A DNA stretch of 64,000 nt from Apricaphanius iberus (GCA_028564705.1 JAPXFQ010002842.1:124001-188000), one strand, 5' to 3'; positions 12,262 to 24,542 are shown, counted from the first letter of the stretch. The notes: a model not told the origin generated them from the sequence alone. Program-made: numbers and translations.

Positions 12262-15172
12262 TCTGTTGATTTCAGACAACGCTGTAGCAAGTTTTAAAGA
12301 AGCTCTTCCAACTTTAAGACTTTAACTTTCCTCAGTACATAAAAGTACAATAGAAAACAGTGATTTAACTCGTAACCCCTCACAACTTGACGTTCTAGTT
12401 CATAGCGTTAATTCCTCCCTGCGTCGGGCAATAGAAAAAGTTGCCCCACTGAAAAAGAAGGTGGCCAGCCTTAGAAGATTAACTCCCTGGTTTAATTCAG
12501 AGCTACATACCCTGAAAAAGAACGTTAGAAAACTAGAGAGAAAATGGCGCTCCACGCATTTACAGGATTCCTATTTAGTGTGGAAAAATAGTTTATTGCT
12601 ATATAAAAACAGCTAGAACAGCATATTATTCATCTTTAATCGAGGAGAATAAAAATAATCCTAGGTTTCTTTTTAATACAGTTGCCAAACTCACACAGGA
12701 TCATAGCTCTATCGAGCCAACCATTCCCCAAGCTCTAAGCAGTGACGACTTCATGCAATTCTTTATAAATAAAATAGACTCCATAAAGAATAAGATAATT
12801 GGGAACCTTCCCAATATGCTTGCTTCCTCCTTAGTTAATGAGGCAGCCTCAAAAATGGTGGAACCTAATATATGCTTAAACTGCTTTAATGCAGCCGAAC
12901 TTTGTGATGTACTAAAATTATTAGCTTCATCTAAACCTTCAACTTGCGTTTTAGACCCAATCCCAACTAAACTCTTAAAAGAAGTTTTCCCTCTGATCGC
13001 TGCTCCAATTTTAAATATAATGAATCTATCCTTAGTCAATGGATATGTACCACAGGAGTTTAAGATTGCTGTAATTAAACCTCTACTTAAGAAACCCTCT
13101 CTTGATCAAAACGACTTAATTAACTATAGACCGATATCTAATCTTCCCTTCTTATCTAAAATTCTTGAGAAAATAGTTGCACACCAGATATGTGAGCATT
13201 TAAACAATAATGAGCTGTTTGAGAAGTTTCAGTCAGGCTTTAGAGCTCATCACAGCACTGAAACAGCTCTGGTGAAGGTTACTAATGATATTCTCATAGC
13301 CTCAGACAATGGACTGGTGACCATTCTGGTCCTGTTAGATCTCAGTGCTGCCTTTGACACTGTTGATCACAATATTCTCATAGAAAGGCTTCAAAGTGTC
13401 GGTATAATAGGAACAGCACTAGGTTGGTTTAAATCTTATTTGTCTAACAGATTTCAGTTTGTTCAGGTAAACAATAGATCTTCCTCAACCTCAATAGTTA
13501 CTTGCGGAGTACCACAGGGTTCAGTGCTTGGGCCGATTCTTTTTACTATATATATGCTTCCTATTGGTAAAATAATTAGGCAGCATGGGATAAAATTCCA
13601 TAGTTACGCAGATGATACACAGCTATATCTATCCATAAATCCTGATGAATCCAATCAGTTAGGTAGACTACAGGCATGTCTGGAAGACATAAAAACTTGG
13701 ATGACTCTAAACTTCTTGCTTCTAAATTCTGATAAAACAGAAGTTGTCGTCTTTGGACCAGAAGCTCTGAAAAAGAAACTACTTAGTCAGCCCCTTCACC
13801 TGGACGGCATTAAATTAGCCTCCAGTAATAAAGCAAAAAACCTCGGTGTCATTTTTGACCAAGATATGTCATTTAGATCTCACATTAAAGAAGTCTGTAG
13901 GATTTCCTTTTTTCACCTTAGGAATATTGCAAAAATTAGAACCATCCTGTCCAGGAGTGATGCTGAAAAACTAGTCCATGCCTTTGTTACTTCAAGGCTG
14001 GATTACTGTAACTCTTTATTATCAGGTAGTCCACAGAATACAATTAAAAGTCTTCAGTTAGTCCAAAATGCTGCTGCTAGGATTCTGATGAATATTAAAA
14101 GAAGAGATCACATTTCCCCTGTTTTAGCTTCTCTTCACTGGCTCCCAGTAAAATCTAGAATAGAATTCAAGATCCTCCTTCTGACATATAAAGCTCTTAA
14201 TAATCTAGCTCCATCATACATAAGAGACCTGATTGTTCCATATGTTCCTAACAGAGACCTTCGCTCTCAGACTGCAGGTTTACTGGTAGTTCCTAGGATT
14301 TCTAAAAGTAGAATGGGTGGCAGATCTTTCAGCTATCAGGCTCCCCTCCTATGGAACCGGCTCCCAGGGTTGGTTCGTGAAGCAGACAATTTGTCTATCT
14401 TTAAAACTAGGCTAAAAACTTTCCTCTTTGACAAAGCTTACAGTTAGAGATATGTTTATAGGTAGTTAGAGTCAGGTCAGACAGGTAGATAGGAAGAGAC
14501 AGGTTAATGTTAGTAGTCAGGCAGAGTGTCAAAAGTTAGGAAGAGATAGGAAGAGGTAGAGTAGCTAGGTAGAGATAGATTAATGTAAGCCAGATAGATG
14601 TCAGTAGCTAGGTCTCCTAGTAGCTAGGAGACAGGTTAATGTTAGTAGCTATGCTGCTTTAGGCTAGGCTGTGTTGGAGGACATTATTAGGGTCTGTTCC
14701 TACTTTCTCTCCTACTTCTCCCCAACTGCATGATGTGCTGTCAATTCAAGCACTAACCTGTTTTCTATTATAGTAGGTGCTCCTGACCCGCCCTGCTTGA
14801 CGACCCTGACTAAGATGGCATTGCAGTGACGGAAAATTCTCCACGTCCTGCAACAAACTTCTGCATCAGTTCTATTGCTCTTTCTGTGTCTCTGTTATGT
14901 ATTCTCCAAACCACAGACGGTCTCGGCAGATAACCGCTTGTGCTGAGCCTGGTTCTGCCGGAGGTTTCTTCCTGTTAAAAGGGAGTTTTTCTTTCCACTG
15001 TCGCTTCATGCTTGCTCAGTATGAGGGATTGCTCAGAATTACACGACGCAATCTTCTGTGGTTCTCTAATTTCTAAATTAAACATTGTATTGTAATAACT
15101 CTTTTTGTAAAGTGCCTTGAGATGACATCTGTTGTGAAACGGCGCTATATAAATAAACTGAATTGAATTGAA
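12262..15172 (+). mobile_element. L2-clade LINE, 5'-truncated, with full 3' end
   Basis: About 2.9 kb. From 12262 it encodes the region between endonuclease and RT (PWFNSELHTLKKNVRKLERK), with an in-frame stop near 12325 and a frameshift in an A-run near 12608. An open RT segment and a 3'UTR of about 720 bp follow. The element ends in GAATTGAATTGAA repeats at about 15155-15172, the L2 type of 3' terminus. The endonuclease domain is absent, so it cannot move by itself. Its 3'UTR is nearly identical to the copy at 18.7-19.9 kb. Confidence 0.85.
12753..14447 (+). CDS. L2 LINE reverse transcriptase segment (ORF2 part)
   Basis: 564 codons from an internal ATG; the same frame is open upstream to about 12605, so this ATG is not the true start. 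RT motifs in order: NYRPIS (124-129), GFRAHHSTETAL (162-173), DLSAAFDTVDH (196-206), GVPQGSVLGP (252-261) and the catalytic YADD (285-288). A C-terminal part resembling other L2/CR1 proteins follows (LVHAFVTSRLDYCNSLL, LHWLPVKSRIEFKIL, LWNRLP). The protein copies element RNA into DNA at the target site. The RT core is unbroken, suggesting a fairly young insertion. It has no host function. Confidence 0.88.
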   Translation: MQFFINKIDSIKNKIIGNLPNMLASSLVNEAASKMVEPNICLNCFNAAELCDVLKLLASSKPSTCVLDPIPTKLLKEVFPLIAAPILNIMNLSLVNGYVPQEFKIAVIKPLLKKPSLDQNDLINYRPISNLPFLSKILEKIVAHQICEHLNNNELFEKFQSGFRAHHSTETALVKVTNDILIASDNGLVTILVLLDLSAAFDTVDHNILIERLQSVGIIGTALGWFKSYLSNRFQFVQVNNRSSSTSIVTCGVPQGSVLGPILFTIYMLPIGKIIRQHGIKFHSYADDTQLYLSINPDESNQLGRLQACLEDIKTWMTLNFLLLNSDKTEVVVFGPEALKKKLLSQPLHLDGIKLASSNKAKNLGVIFDQDMSFRSHIKEVCRISFFHLRNIAKIRTILSRSDAEKLVHAFVTSRLDYCNSLLSGSPQNTIKSLQLVQNAAARILMNIKRRDHISPVLASLHWLPVKSRIEFKILLLTYKALNNLAPSYIRDLIVPYVPNRDLRSQTAGLLVVPRISKSRMGGRSFSYQAPLLWNRLPGLVREADNLSIFKTRLKTFLFDKAYS

Positions 15173-15508
15173 ATCGCCTAGATCTAACGGTTTTATTTTT
15201 GCTAGCATAGTCATTAGCACGCAGGCTTATCATAGCCTACTGCTGGAAGTCGATGTGAAGGATTAAAGTTTAGAGCATCGCAGCCTTATCCGGGCTCTTA
15301 CTGCTTCTAACGAGTAAAAATCCTATTCAAAAATACTAATTGTAAGAGTTTAAAAGCACGACGGAAGCTAATAAAGCTACGTGCTAAGTGCTAGCTGTAG
15401 CTCGTATATTTAACAAGCAAGAAATTCCTGCAATAGGGGTTGATGCCAGATGGTAGAAAAGAATGCTTTAGATGCACGTGCTCATCATACCTGACACGTC
15501 ACACAATC

Positions 15509-15844
15509 TTTTCTATTTGGTTGCCCAAAGCCGTGTTGGGAGTTTCAGCTAAGTTAATGAATGATGAGAAGCTATGCTTACGTTAACTAGCCTACAGCCC
15601 ACATCTTGTTGTCTGCAAAGGACAGATTAAATAAAACATACCAAATAACCCCCACAAGTCCACACAATTCAACACAACTACACAAGCCTTGTTTTCAGCA
15701 TTTTAACCGAAAGTTAACGTTGCTCTGTCAACAGCCTATTGGCTAAATTACTGAGCTAACAGAGCGAGCATGAGAGCACCCGACTGCAGACATTAATATT
15801 AATGCAGCGTAATGGAATAATCTCCCAATCAAACTCTACTTCCC
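15509..15844 (+). repeat. dispersed repeat, arm 1 of an inverted pair
   Basis: From TTTTCTATTTGGTTGCC to AATCAAACTCTACTTCC. Its reverse complement recurs at 23226-23576 with roughly 80% identity by eye. Family unknown; probably an old transposable element. It lies just past the 3' end of dipk1c. Confidence 0.75.
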
Positions 15845-16459
15845 GACAGTTTGAAACAGGAAAAAATAATCTTGTTGTTTCCTCCGACAACCTTCAGCGT
15901 GTTCAGAGTGTTTTTACCATCAGTTATTTATCCTCACAGCTCTAGAGGCAAACATCCTGTGTTTTATAAATTAATTGTGCCCAGATTTCCGATATAGAGA
16001 TATATTTGCTTCAGAAAAGCATAGAAATGGCTTCTGCTGTCATGGAGGAGATAAGAACATCAGGATGCAGCAGAAGTTGATCGAAGCGCAGAGGCTGAGA
16101 CCTCTGACCTTTAACCCTGACCGTCTCTGACAGAAGGACGGTTATTAGTTGTTTTCTACGTGTTCAGCTGTTCTAACGTTCACAGATCTGTTGCAGCCGC
16201 GTCTCAGTGAAGACGTGACCTATAAAAGAGCCGCTCATTCCCCTTCTCTCTACCATCAAACTGATTTTATTAAATCAGAACAAACTAAAAATCCTCAAAA
16301 TAAACAAGAACATTATTAGAGTTATTACATTTATGTGGATGTAAAACATTTTCTTGTAGAATTTAACAGCAAAAAAAAACGATTTGATGTATTTTAAACA
16401 TCTGTCTTTTATAACAGTAGAATGTAAAAACATCAGGAATCAGTTTAATCAGAAAATGG
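15845..16459. other. intergenic, between repeat arm and dipk1c 3' end
   Basis: No gene or recognisable element. Moderately AT-rich. Confidence 0.45.
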
Positions 16460-16509
16460 TTTATTGAGCTCAAAAAAATTGTTTTATTTCATGAACCAGC
16501 GTTTTTATT
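16460..16509 (-). promoter_or_regulatory. dipk1c: candidate polyadenylation signals of dipk1c
   Basis: Three AATAAA hexamers lie on the minus strand, at about 16504-16509, 16484-16489 and 16460-16465. They are about 370-420 bp past the stop codon, a plausible 3'UTR length. The region is AT-rich, so chance occurrence is possible. Confidence 0.4.
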
Positions 16510-16877
16510 TAGCTTCTAGTTTCTCTTTAAATGAGAAAATCAGAATAAATCTCACTGAGACCGACGGCTTGAAGCAGAACCTGATGACCAGTAGAGATGG
16601 AGATGTTTCAGACAGGACAGTGATTGGTCCAGAAGTTCTCGTTAAAGATCCGCGTACTTACACGTAGAGCTAGCTTACGCAGATCCGCTAACGGACACAG
16701 AGGAGCAGAACCAGGAGCCACCGGGACTCTGAAATACTCCAGAGATTCCCATTTATTTCCTTTCCTGTCTGGGAATGTTCTGTTTACCGGGAACCTTTCT
16801 GCCGTAGGTCCAGACATCTGGTTCCAGGAACTAAAGAACCTCTCCTCCTCGTGGATGGAGCTTCTCTTGGGCTGCTT

Positions 16878-17060
16878 TCAGAAGTTCAGAGCGGCGTGGA
16901 CGCGCTCCGTCTCCTCCTTCGTCCGTCTCCTGTCGTCAGAGAGCGGTTCGTCCTGCAGGAGGCGCTTCAGGACCTGGAGGAGGCGCTGATGGACCGTCCC
17001 GCCTCCTTCTCCTCCATCATCTGTTTCTGAGCACTTCTGCACGGCTCGCTGCAGCTCCAC
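16878..17060 (-). CDS. dipk1c: dipk1c exon 8 (C-terminus and stop)
   Basis: Codons 403-462 and TGA at 16880-16878 (183 bp). The acceptor is GAACAG. It begins VELQRAVQKCSE, matching the LQLQEAVQEC of human DIPK1C. It continues through an acidic/Gly stretch and VHQRLLQVLKRLLQ to a charged tail, DRRRTKEETERVHAALNF. The tail is longer and more charged than the human end (LRQLLQATLRELQEAEK, from memory), which is normal variation for this region. The 338-bp intron to exon 7 contains no repeat. Confidence 0.9.
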   Translation of the reverse strand: MELQRAVQKCSETDDGGEGGGTVHQRLLQVLKRLLQDEPLSDDRRRTKEETERVHAALNF

Positions 17061-17398
17061 CTGTTCAGAGCAAACACAACGCTGGAGATGATCTCTGACT
17101 GCGCCACAAACCCAAACTCTGAGCTTTTACCAGCTGCTTCTGACACAAAATCCATGGAAGGAAAAACTCTGTGAGTTTGTTTCCATGGAGGGACCAGCAC
17201 AAGAATAAACTGTAAAATGTGGATCCAGAGCTGAAATATCATCTGAATTAAAGTCATCGATCGATTATGAACCTGTTCGTAGAAACGATAATAACGTTAA
17301 CAGAACCAAAACCTTCCTGAGTTTTCTGGTTCTTCTCACTCCGTCCAGCATGTTTCTGCTTGGTGACGGATACCTGATGGAGGTTAGAGGAGCGTTAC

Positions 17399-17473
17399 CT
17401 GCAGAGGGAGCGCAGCTTTGGCCCCGAGGAGCGACGGGGAGAACCACGGTCTGAAGATCTTCTCACAGATCAC
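17399..17473 (-). CDS. dipk1c: dipk1c exon 7
   Basis: Codons 378-402 (75 bp, phase 0 both sides), encoding VICEKIFRPWFSPSLLGAKA then ALPLQ. The acceptor is CTCTTCAG and the donor GTAACG. The VIC(D/E)KIFRxWFS block matches the C-lobe of DIPK1C. The exon lies 3.2 kb downstream of exon 6, across an intron that contains an L2 LINE tail with a 28S rRNA fragment. Confidence 0.93.
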
Positions 17474-17620
17474 CTGAAGAGGAACGAGAAGGAGAGACGA
17501 GTGAAGAGGAGGACGGAAACAGGGAGCTACACCTGCTCGGGAGAGGTGGAGGTTGGTCGGAGGTGAACGGGTGGAATAAAAGGGGAAAATGTGGTAAAAT
17601 AGGACAGAAACAGGCAGCGT

Positions 17621-17689
17621 GGACGGGTGGGGACAGGTGGAGACAGGTGGAGACAGGTGGAGACAGGTGGGGACAGGTGGAGACAGGTT
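17621..17689 (+). repeat. 10-bp minisatellite (GGACAGGTGG/AGACAGGTGG)
   Basis: Seven units of a 10-bp motif in tandem within dipk1c intron 6, about 150 bp from the exon 7 acceptor. On the gene's strand it reads as CCACCTGTCT units, pyrimidine-rich. Confidence 0.9.
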
Positions 17690-18188
17690 ATTAAAACAAT
17701 AACCGTTCCGGTTCTGAATCACATGAGTTGAAACTTTTAGGGAGACAAAAAACGTCTTTCTTCTGATTGGCCGATGGAGGGTCATCAAAGGTCAGCCCCA
17801 GGAGACACCTGTGGAGCGTCGGCCAATAGGAGAGCAGCTTGTGGGTGACATGTCAGCAGGTTGTCATTCAGCTTCGTTTTATTTCCATCTTCTCCTCTTT
17901 CTCTCTCTTTGTTCTCCACTTTCTTTGGTCCAAACACAAAAACTAATTTTGGGGCTTTTTTATTCGTTTAGTTTATTATTTTTTTATTATTTATTTCTGT
18001 TGACCAACGTTTTTTTATATCATTTTTTTCCCCCCGTGTTGTTGAGCAGTTTCTGTTTTCCTCTCTTTTCTCTCCATCTTTGCTTCATTTCCTTCCATCA
18101 TTGCAGCTTCACTGCGTCTCATATTCACACGTCTTCCACTATGAATGCAGAAATGCAGATATCTGCTATCATCAGGAATCTGATAGGT

Positions 18189-18203
18189 GGGGGGGGGGGG
18201 GGG
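18189..18203 (+). repeat. G15 homopolymer
   Basis: An uninterrupted run of 15 G, with two more G nearby, inside intron 6. On the transcribed gene strand it is a C-run. The length is liable to sequencing error. Confidence 0.85.
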
Positions 18204-18725
18204 CAGACTCTCATCAACCTGCCAGCGGACCTATCAGATGATGATGACGGTGATGAAGGCCCGATGGTTTCTCTCAGACTCTTTAGGCCTCAACTGGAGA
18301 GGAGCCGGATACTTTTATTTAGTTATTTTTATATTTTATCATGAACTATTATTATTAATTATTACTTTATTATATTTTATGAGTATTATAAAATATACTT
18401 TATTTTATATGTGTATATTATATTTATATTATATATAAAAATACATTTTATAGTTATTATTATTAGTTATTTTATTTTATTTATTTATTATTGTTTTTTC
18501 ATATTTATTTAGATTTATTTTATTCTAGATTATTTTATTTAGCTACACTTAAAAAAGAAAATGCAGCTCCATATTAAATAAACTGTTTTCCTTGGTCACA
18601 AGTAAATTAATTAAGTTTATTTAAGTAACGTTATTAAGTTTTCCAGTTAAAAAGTAAATAAATAAAGTTTGATGAATTTAATTCAGTTACTTGTGACAGA
18701 AGAACGTAATTTCTAACTGTAAGAA

Positions 18726-19858
18726 AAGCTTACAGTTAGAGATATGTTAATAGGCAGTTAGAGTCAGGTCAGACAGGTAGATAGGAAGAGACAGGTTAAT
18801 GTTAGTAGTCAGGCAGAGTGTCAAAAGTTAGGAAGAGATAGGAAGAGGTAGAGTAGCTAGGTAGAGATAGATTAATGTAAGCCAGGTAAAGATCCGGAGC
18901 CGGTCGCGGCTTACCGCCGCGGAAGAAATGTGCCCCACAGGGGCCAGCCAGCGCCGGAGAGGGGTCCCTCAATGGGATCCTCCCGCACAGTGCGGCCGCC
19001 CATTACCTGCCGGGTTGAATCCCCCGGGCAGACTGTGCGGACCCCACCCGTTTATCTCTTAAACGTTTCTCGCCCTCTTCAACTCTGTCCTCTCAGTTCT
19101 GTCTATTTTTCCTTAAGATAGTTGTCGACTATCGGTCTCGTGCCGGTATTTAGCCTTAGATGGAGTTTACCACCCACTTTGGGCTGCATTCTCAAACAAC
19201 CCGACTCCGAGAAGACCCCGGCATGACGGGGGCCGTTACCGGCCCTACACCGTCCACGGGTCAGGAGGACTAAGACAGAGTGTTGGTAGCCAGGTCTCCT
19301 AGTAGCTAGGAGACAGGTTAATGTTAGTAGCTATGCTGCTTTAGGCTAGGCTGTTGGAGGACATTATTAGGGTCTGTTCCTACTTTCTCTCCTACTTCTC
19401 CCCAACTGCATGATGTGCTGTCAATTCAAGCACTAACCTGTTTTCTATTATAGTAGGTGCTCCGGATTAGCCCTGCTTGACGACCCTGACTAAGATGGCA
19501 TTGCAGTGACGGAAAATTCTCCACGTCCTGCAACAAACTTCTGCATCGGTTCTATTGCTCTTTCTGTGTCTCTGTTATGTATTCTCCAAGCCACAGACGG
19601 TCGCGGCAGATAACCGCTTGTGCTGAGCCTGGTTCTGCCGGAGGTTTCTTCCTGTTAAAAGGGAGTTTTTCCTTCCCACTGTCGCTGCATGCTTGCTCAG
19701 TATGAGGGATTGCTGAGAATTCCACGACGCAATCTTCTGTGGTTCTGTAATTTCTACACTTAACATTGTATTGTAATAACTCTTTTTGTAAAGTGCCTTG
19801 AGATGACATCTGTTGTGAAATGGCGCTATATAAATAAACTGAATTGAATTGAATTGAA
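18726..19858 (+). mobile_element. L2 LINE 3' end, second copy, carrying a 28S rRNA fragment
   Basis: It begins at GCTTACAGTTAGAGATATG, equivalent to the end of the ORF in the 12.3-15.2 kb copy, and runs to the GAATTGAATT tail. Outside 18891-19277 it matches that copy almost base for base, apart from small differences. It has no coding part. It sits in dipk1c intron 6, on the strand opposite to the gene. Confidence 0.85.
18891..19277 (-). pseudogene. 28S rRNA fragment (D2-region), diverged
   Basis: Read on the minus strand it contains runs typical of the 5' part of eukaryotic large-subunit rRNA: GAATGCAGCCCAAAG, GGTGGTAAACTCCATCTAAG, GCTAAATACCGGCACGAGAC, ACGGGTGGGGTCCG and GCCGCGACCGGCTCCGG. 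The normally invariant stretch after GATAGT is heavily mutated, so this is a pseudogene fragment and not a working rRNA gene. It lies exactly between two blocks of the L2 3'UTR. A 63-codon ORF inside it is spurious. Confidence 0.85.
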
Positions 19859-19859
19859 T

Positions 19860-20966
<1,107 letters not shown>

Positions 20967-21571
20967 AATAATCTCTGTCCTGTTCATATCCAGGAGGATG
21001 ATTGGTTATAAAAACAGGAGGAACACCTAACCCTAACACCTTCTATTAATATTTTTATTAGTCTTTTTTTGAAAAAATGTCTAAATCCAAAATACAGGAA
21101 GAGGATTTAAAATTATGTACAAAATAAAAATTAAACAATTAAATGTAAAAATAAATCACAAGTAAACACAACCGTCAAAAACTGCTCTGGTTAATTTAAA
21201 CAAAATATTTAACCGGCTCATATTTTAATTACAGGGGAGGCTAAATTATGTTTTTTTTTTCTAAGAAATCGAGTTTTACCCGAATGTTAAAACTAAAGAA
21301 AAACTAACAAAGCATCTAACATGTTCATTCATATAATAATTTGTTTTTGAGAATATCAAAAACAATCATATTTATTTAAAGTTTATAAGGTTAACTGCTG
21401 TAAGAAACACATTTTCATCGTGAATAATTATATTTTCCTAAGTTATATTCCTATTGAAGGAATCTGACGTCTTTATTTTATTTTATTTGAATAAAAATGT
21501 ATATTTAGTTAACGTACTGAAGTAAGTTATGGAATTTTGTTTTAAGTGTCCAATATTTATTTATTTCAGCT

Positions 21572-21590
21572 TAATAATAATAATAATAAC

Positions 21591-21628
<38 letters not shown>
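21572..21628 (+). repeat. (AAT)n/(ATT)n microsatellite
   Basis: An AAT run that switches to ATT at about 21613, giving a self-complementary arrangement that could form a hairpin. In intron 5. Confidence 0.9.
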
Positions 21629-21639
21629 AACTTAAGCAT

Positions 21640-23225
21640 AAATACTAGTATAAAACAGAAGCAATAGTGATTACTGGTTTTCACCATTGTTAAAATTGAA
21701 GGTTTTATTTTTTACAATATGTTTTCTTTAAAAGTTTAAACCTTTTATTTTTCAGATAATAATAATAATGTTTGTTTCTTGTCTGCAGAGCTATTTTTAT
21801 GCATCGCGAGTAAAAGATTCTGCCCCATCTCAACGTTAGAGAGGAGCTGCTTTAATTCGGTCAACACACGTCGAATAATTAGGTTAAAATTAGCTTCATA
21901 CTAAGAACAACTTTGGTCTTTGGTTTTCTTTTATTTCCTCTCTTTACCAGTTTTCCCAGCAGCCGTGAGAAAAACCATGTTCTACAGTTGTTGGCAGGAG
22001 CCGACGGGCGACTTTATGAGCCGTCGACGTATTTATGGCCTCAGAAAAAAGAACCGATGGTGAAAAATGAGCCTGAAGGAGATTCAGAGTTTTTTTTTTC
22101 TTGGCTGGGTTTCATTTGACAGATAAAATAAGCAACTTTAATGATTAACTGCAGCGTTACATTCAATAACGTCTCAGCATTTTATCCCTGTGACATTAAA
22201 GTTGATTTAAATAAAGATTTCTGGCTGTGATGAATGGAAAACTTTCCATGAGGATTCTATTCGACACTTTATTTATTTGTCTTTTCTTTACGCTGCCTGA
22301 AAGCTTCATGCAGAGACTCCAGAGCTTTATGAATTATTCCAGACTAAAAACAAATCAGGACTGGAGTCATTTCATCAGCTGCTAGAAGTAAGTATATACG
22401 TTTTCATTTAGGTGAATAATTATGTAATTCTGGAATGTTAAAAAAACTTAACAAAAGACAAATTGTTTGATTTAGAAGGATAAAAACAGTTTTCTGCTTC
22501 AGGTTAATTTCTAATTTTTAGTTTAATCTCTTCATCCCTGCATGTCAGGGTCCAGTCTGCCCTGCAGAAAAATGCTTCTTTGTTGCTTTCTTCCAAACAT
22601 CGTCTTCAGGCTTGGATTCAAAAGAAAAACATAAAAAAGTTCCAGAAATGATTTTAGTGATGAAAACAAGAACAACTACATCCTAGTCTTCAGCCTGATG
22701 TTTGAGTTAAAACCTGTGAAAGTGGAACAGATGAAGACCACAGGAGTCCTTGCAACAATGCTAGGATAGTAATTGTTCTTCCTTTTGTCATCATAGAGAC
22801 ATTCAAACGGTTTTTATATCAAACATAGACTAGATTTGAGGGGTGGAGCTACAAGATGACATCATTTATACACTCTGTAGACCTGGTGGGAGCCGAACCC
22901 GAAAACGAAACGGTATTCGGAAAGGCTCTAATGAGATGTTTTTTTTAACAAATAAATAAAATAACTGAAATATTTGTATTCGGGAACAAGAAAAACTTAA
23001 TATCAAAAAGCTGTGTTTCCTCAGACCGCAGTGTACGCCCCCTGGTGGAGTGAATGATGTTCAGGAGTCGGGGATGGGAGGGTAAAAGAGGTGACTGACA
23101 CAGCTGCTCCACACAGAAATAGAGAAGGGATGTAGAAGCGAAAACCAGTTACCTGCATGACTATTTTTGTTGAATACATTTTTTTTTGTACTTAACTGGG
23201 CTCCAGAGGAAGTTTATAACTTTTT
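21640..23225. other. intron 5, no supported element
   Basis: AT-rich sequence without coding signal. A short ORF at 21913-22119 has no recognisable product. Confidence 0.45.
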
Positions 23226-23576
23226 GGAAGTAGAGTTTGATTGAGAGATTATTTCATTACGCTGCATTAATATTGACGTCTGCAGTCGGAGGCTCTCGTG
23301 TTCGTTCTGTTTACGTAGCTCTGTTAGCTCAGTAATTTAGACAATAGGCTGTTGATAGAGTAACGTTACCATTCGGTTAAAAATCTCCAAACAAGGCTTG
23401 TGTAGTTGTGTCGAATAGTGTGGACTTGTTATGTTGTTATTTGGTACGTTTAAGTCACTTTGTGTTTTGCAGGCTACAGGACGTAGGCTATAGGCTTCTT
23501 AAGGTTAGCATAGCTTCCCGTCACTCATTAACTCAGCTGAAACTCCCCACATGGATTTAGGCAACCAAATAGAAAA
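23226..23576 (-). repeat. dispersed repeat, arm 2 of an inverted pair
   Basis: The reverse complement of 15509-15844 at roughly 80% identity, from GGAAGTAGAGTTTGATTGAG to CCAAATAGAAAAGG. It lies in intron 5. With arm 1 it brackets exons 6, 7 and 8. Confidence 0.75.
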
Positions 23577-23674
23577 GGCTGTGTCTGCTGCTGAGCCATC
23601 TCTTGGTCCTCCACCTGCCTTCTGTGAGGAAGCATTTTACATTCAGTGCTGCAGATGAAACCAAAGAAAATGAA

Positions 23675-23835
23675 AAATAGATTCTGAATCGATTCATTGT
23701 AAAAATTCTAAAAATATAATGGGTTTAATTGTTTAACATAGTTTGTCTTTTTTTAAAAGCTAAAATACAAACTAAAAGTTGAGACAGCCGTTTTAAGGCT
23801 CATTTATGAAAAGTGTTAATAAAGTTTTTTCCCAG
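23675..23835 (-). mobile_element. partial MITE, same family as 8216-8535
   Basis: It shares GGGTTTAATTGTTTAACATA, GACAGCCGTTTTAAGG and AAAGTGTTAATA with the reverse complement of the 8.3-8.5 kb element. The ends are truncated. Confidence 0.5.
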
Positions 23836-24290
23836 CACTGCTGTGCTCAAAAAAATCCCTACAATTAAAGGCATACATTTTTGATATTGTAATCAGAAAA
23901 TGGAAAAAAAATATTTTGCCTTTAATCATAGAAATTTCTTTGTTTTTGTCTTGCGATTTTTTTATTTTTCTACATCAGAGAATTACCCTTTTTTTCCCTA
24001 GAAAATATCTGAAATTAATTACAGAAATTTTGAGTTTTTATTCATAATTTTACTACTTTTTTGCATTAGAGAATTTCAGAGTTTTTTCAGGAAAATCTGT
24101 AACTTTAATCTCAGAATTTCTGAGTTCTTTGGGCGGAAATTTACTCCAAAATATTTTTCTTTTAACAATGGCCCTAATACTCCGTTGTAGAGTTTTAAAT
24201 CTAAAGATGTATTCATTTTTTGTCCTGTAAAATCAAATCTTTTGATTTCAACTCATAAACTTGACCTTATAAGACAATAAGATTTGAACT

Positions 24291-24542
24291 GGGCGACTGT
24301 GGCTAAGTGGTAGAGTAGTTGGCTTGCAATCGGAGGGTTGTAGGTTCAATTCCAGCTTCCTCCAGTCACATGTCGATGTGCCCCTGGGCAAGGCACTTAA
24401 CCCCCAAATTCTACATTGTCCTGCCGAGCCATGTTGGGTGTCGGTGTATGAATGCGAGTGTGAATGTGGCTTCAATGTAAAGCGCTTTGAGTGGTCAGGA
24501 AGACTAGAAAAGCGCTATATAAGTTCAGTCCATTTACCATTT
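24291..24542 (+). mobile_element. tRNA-derived SINE with RTE-type 3' tail
   Basis: The head is tRNA-like, with an A box around TGGCTAAGTGG (24300-24310) and a B box GGTTCAATTCC (24343-24353). A body follows (GGGCAAGGCACTTAACCC), then a tail GCGCTATATAAGTTCAGTCC ending in CATTTACCATTTA. The tail is shared with fish RTE-type LINEs, which presumably supply the reverse transcriptase. It is in intron 5, opposite in strand to dipk1c. Confidence 0.82.

Noticed and set aside
18930..19121. 63-codon ORF
   Set aside because: Lies on the complementary strand of the 28S rRNA fragment.
21025..21045. Telomere-like CCTAACCCTAAC
   Set aside because: Only two imperfect units; chance occurrence.
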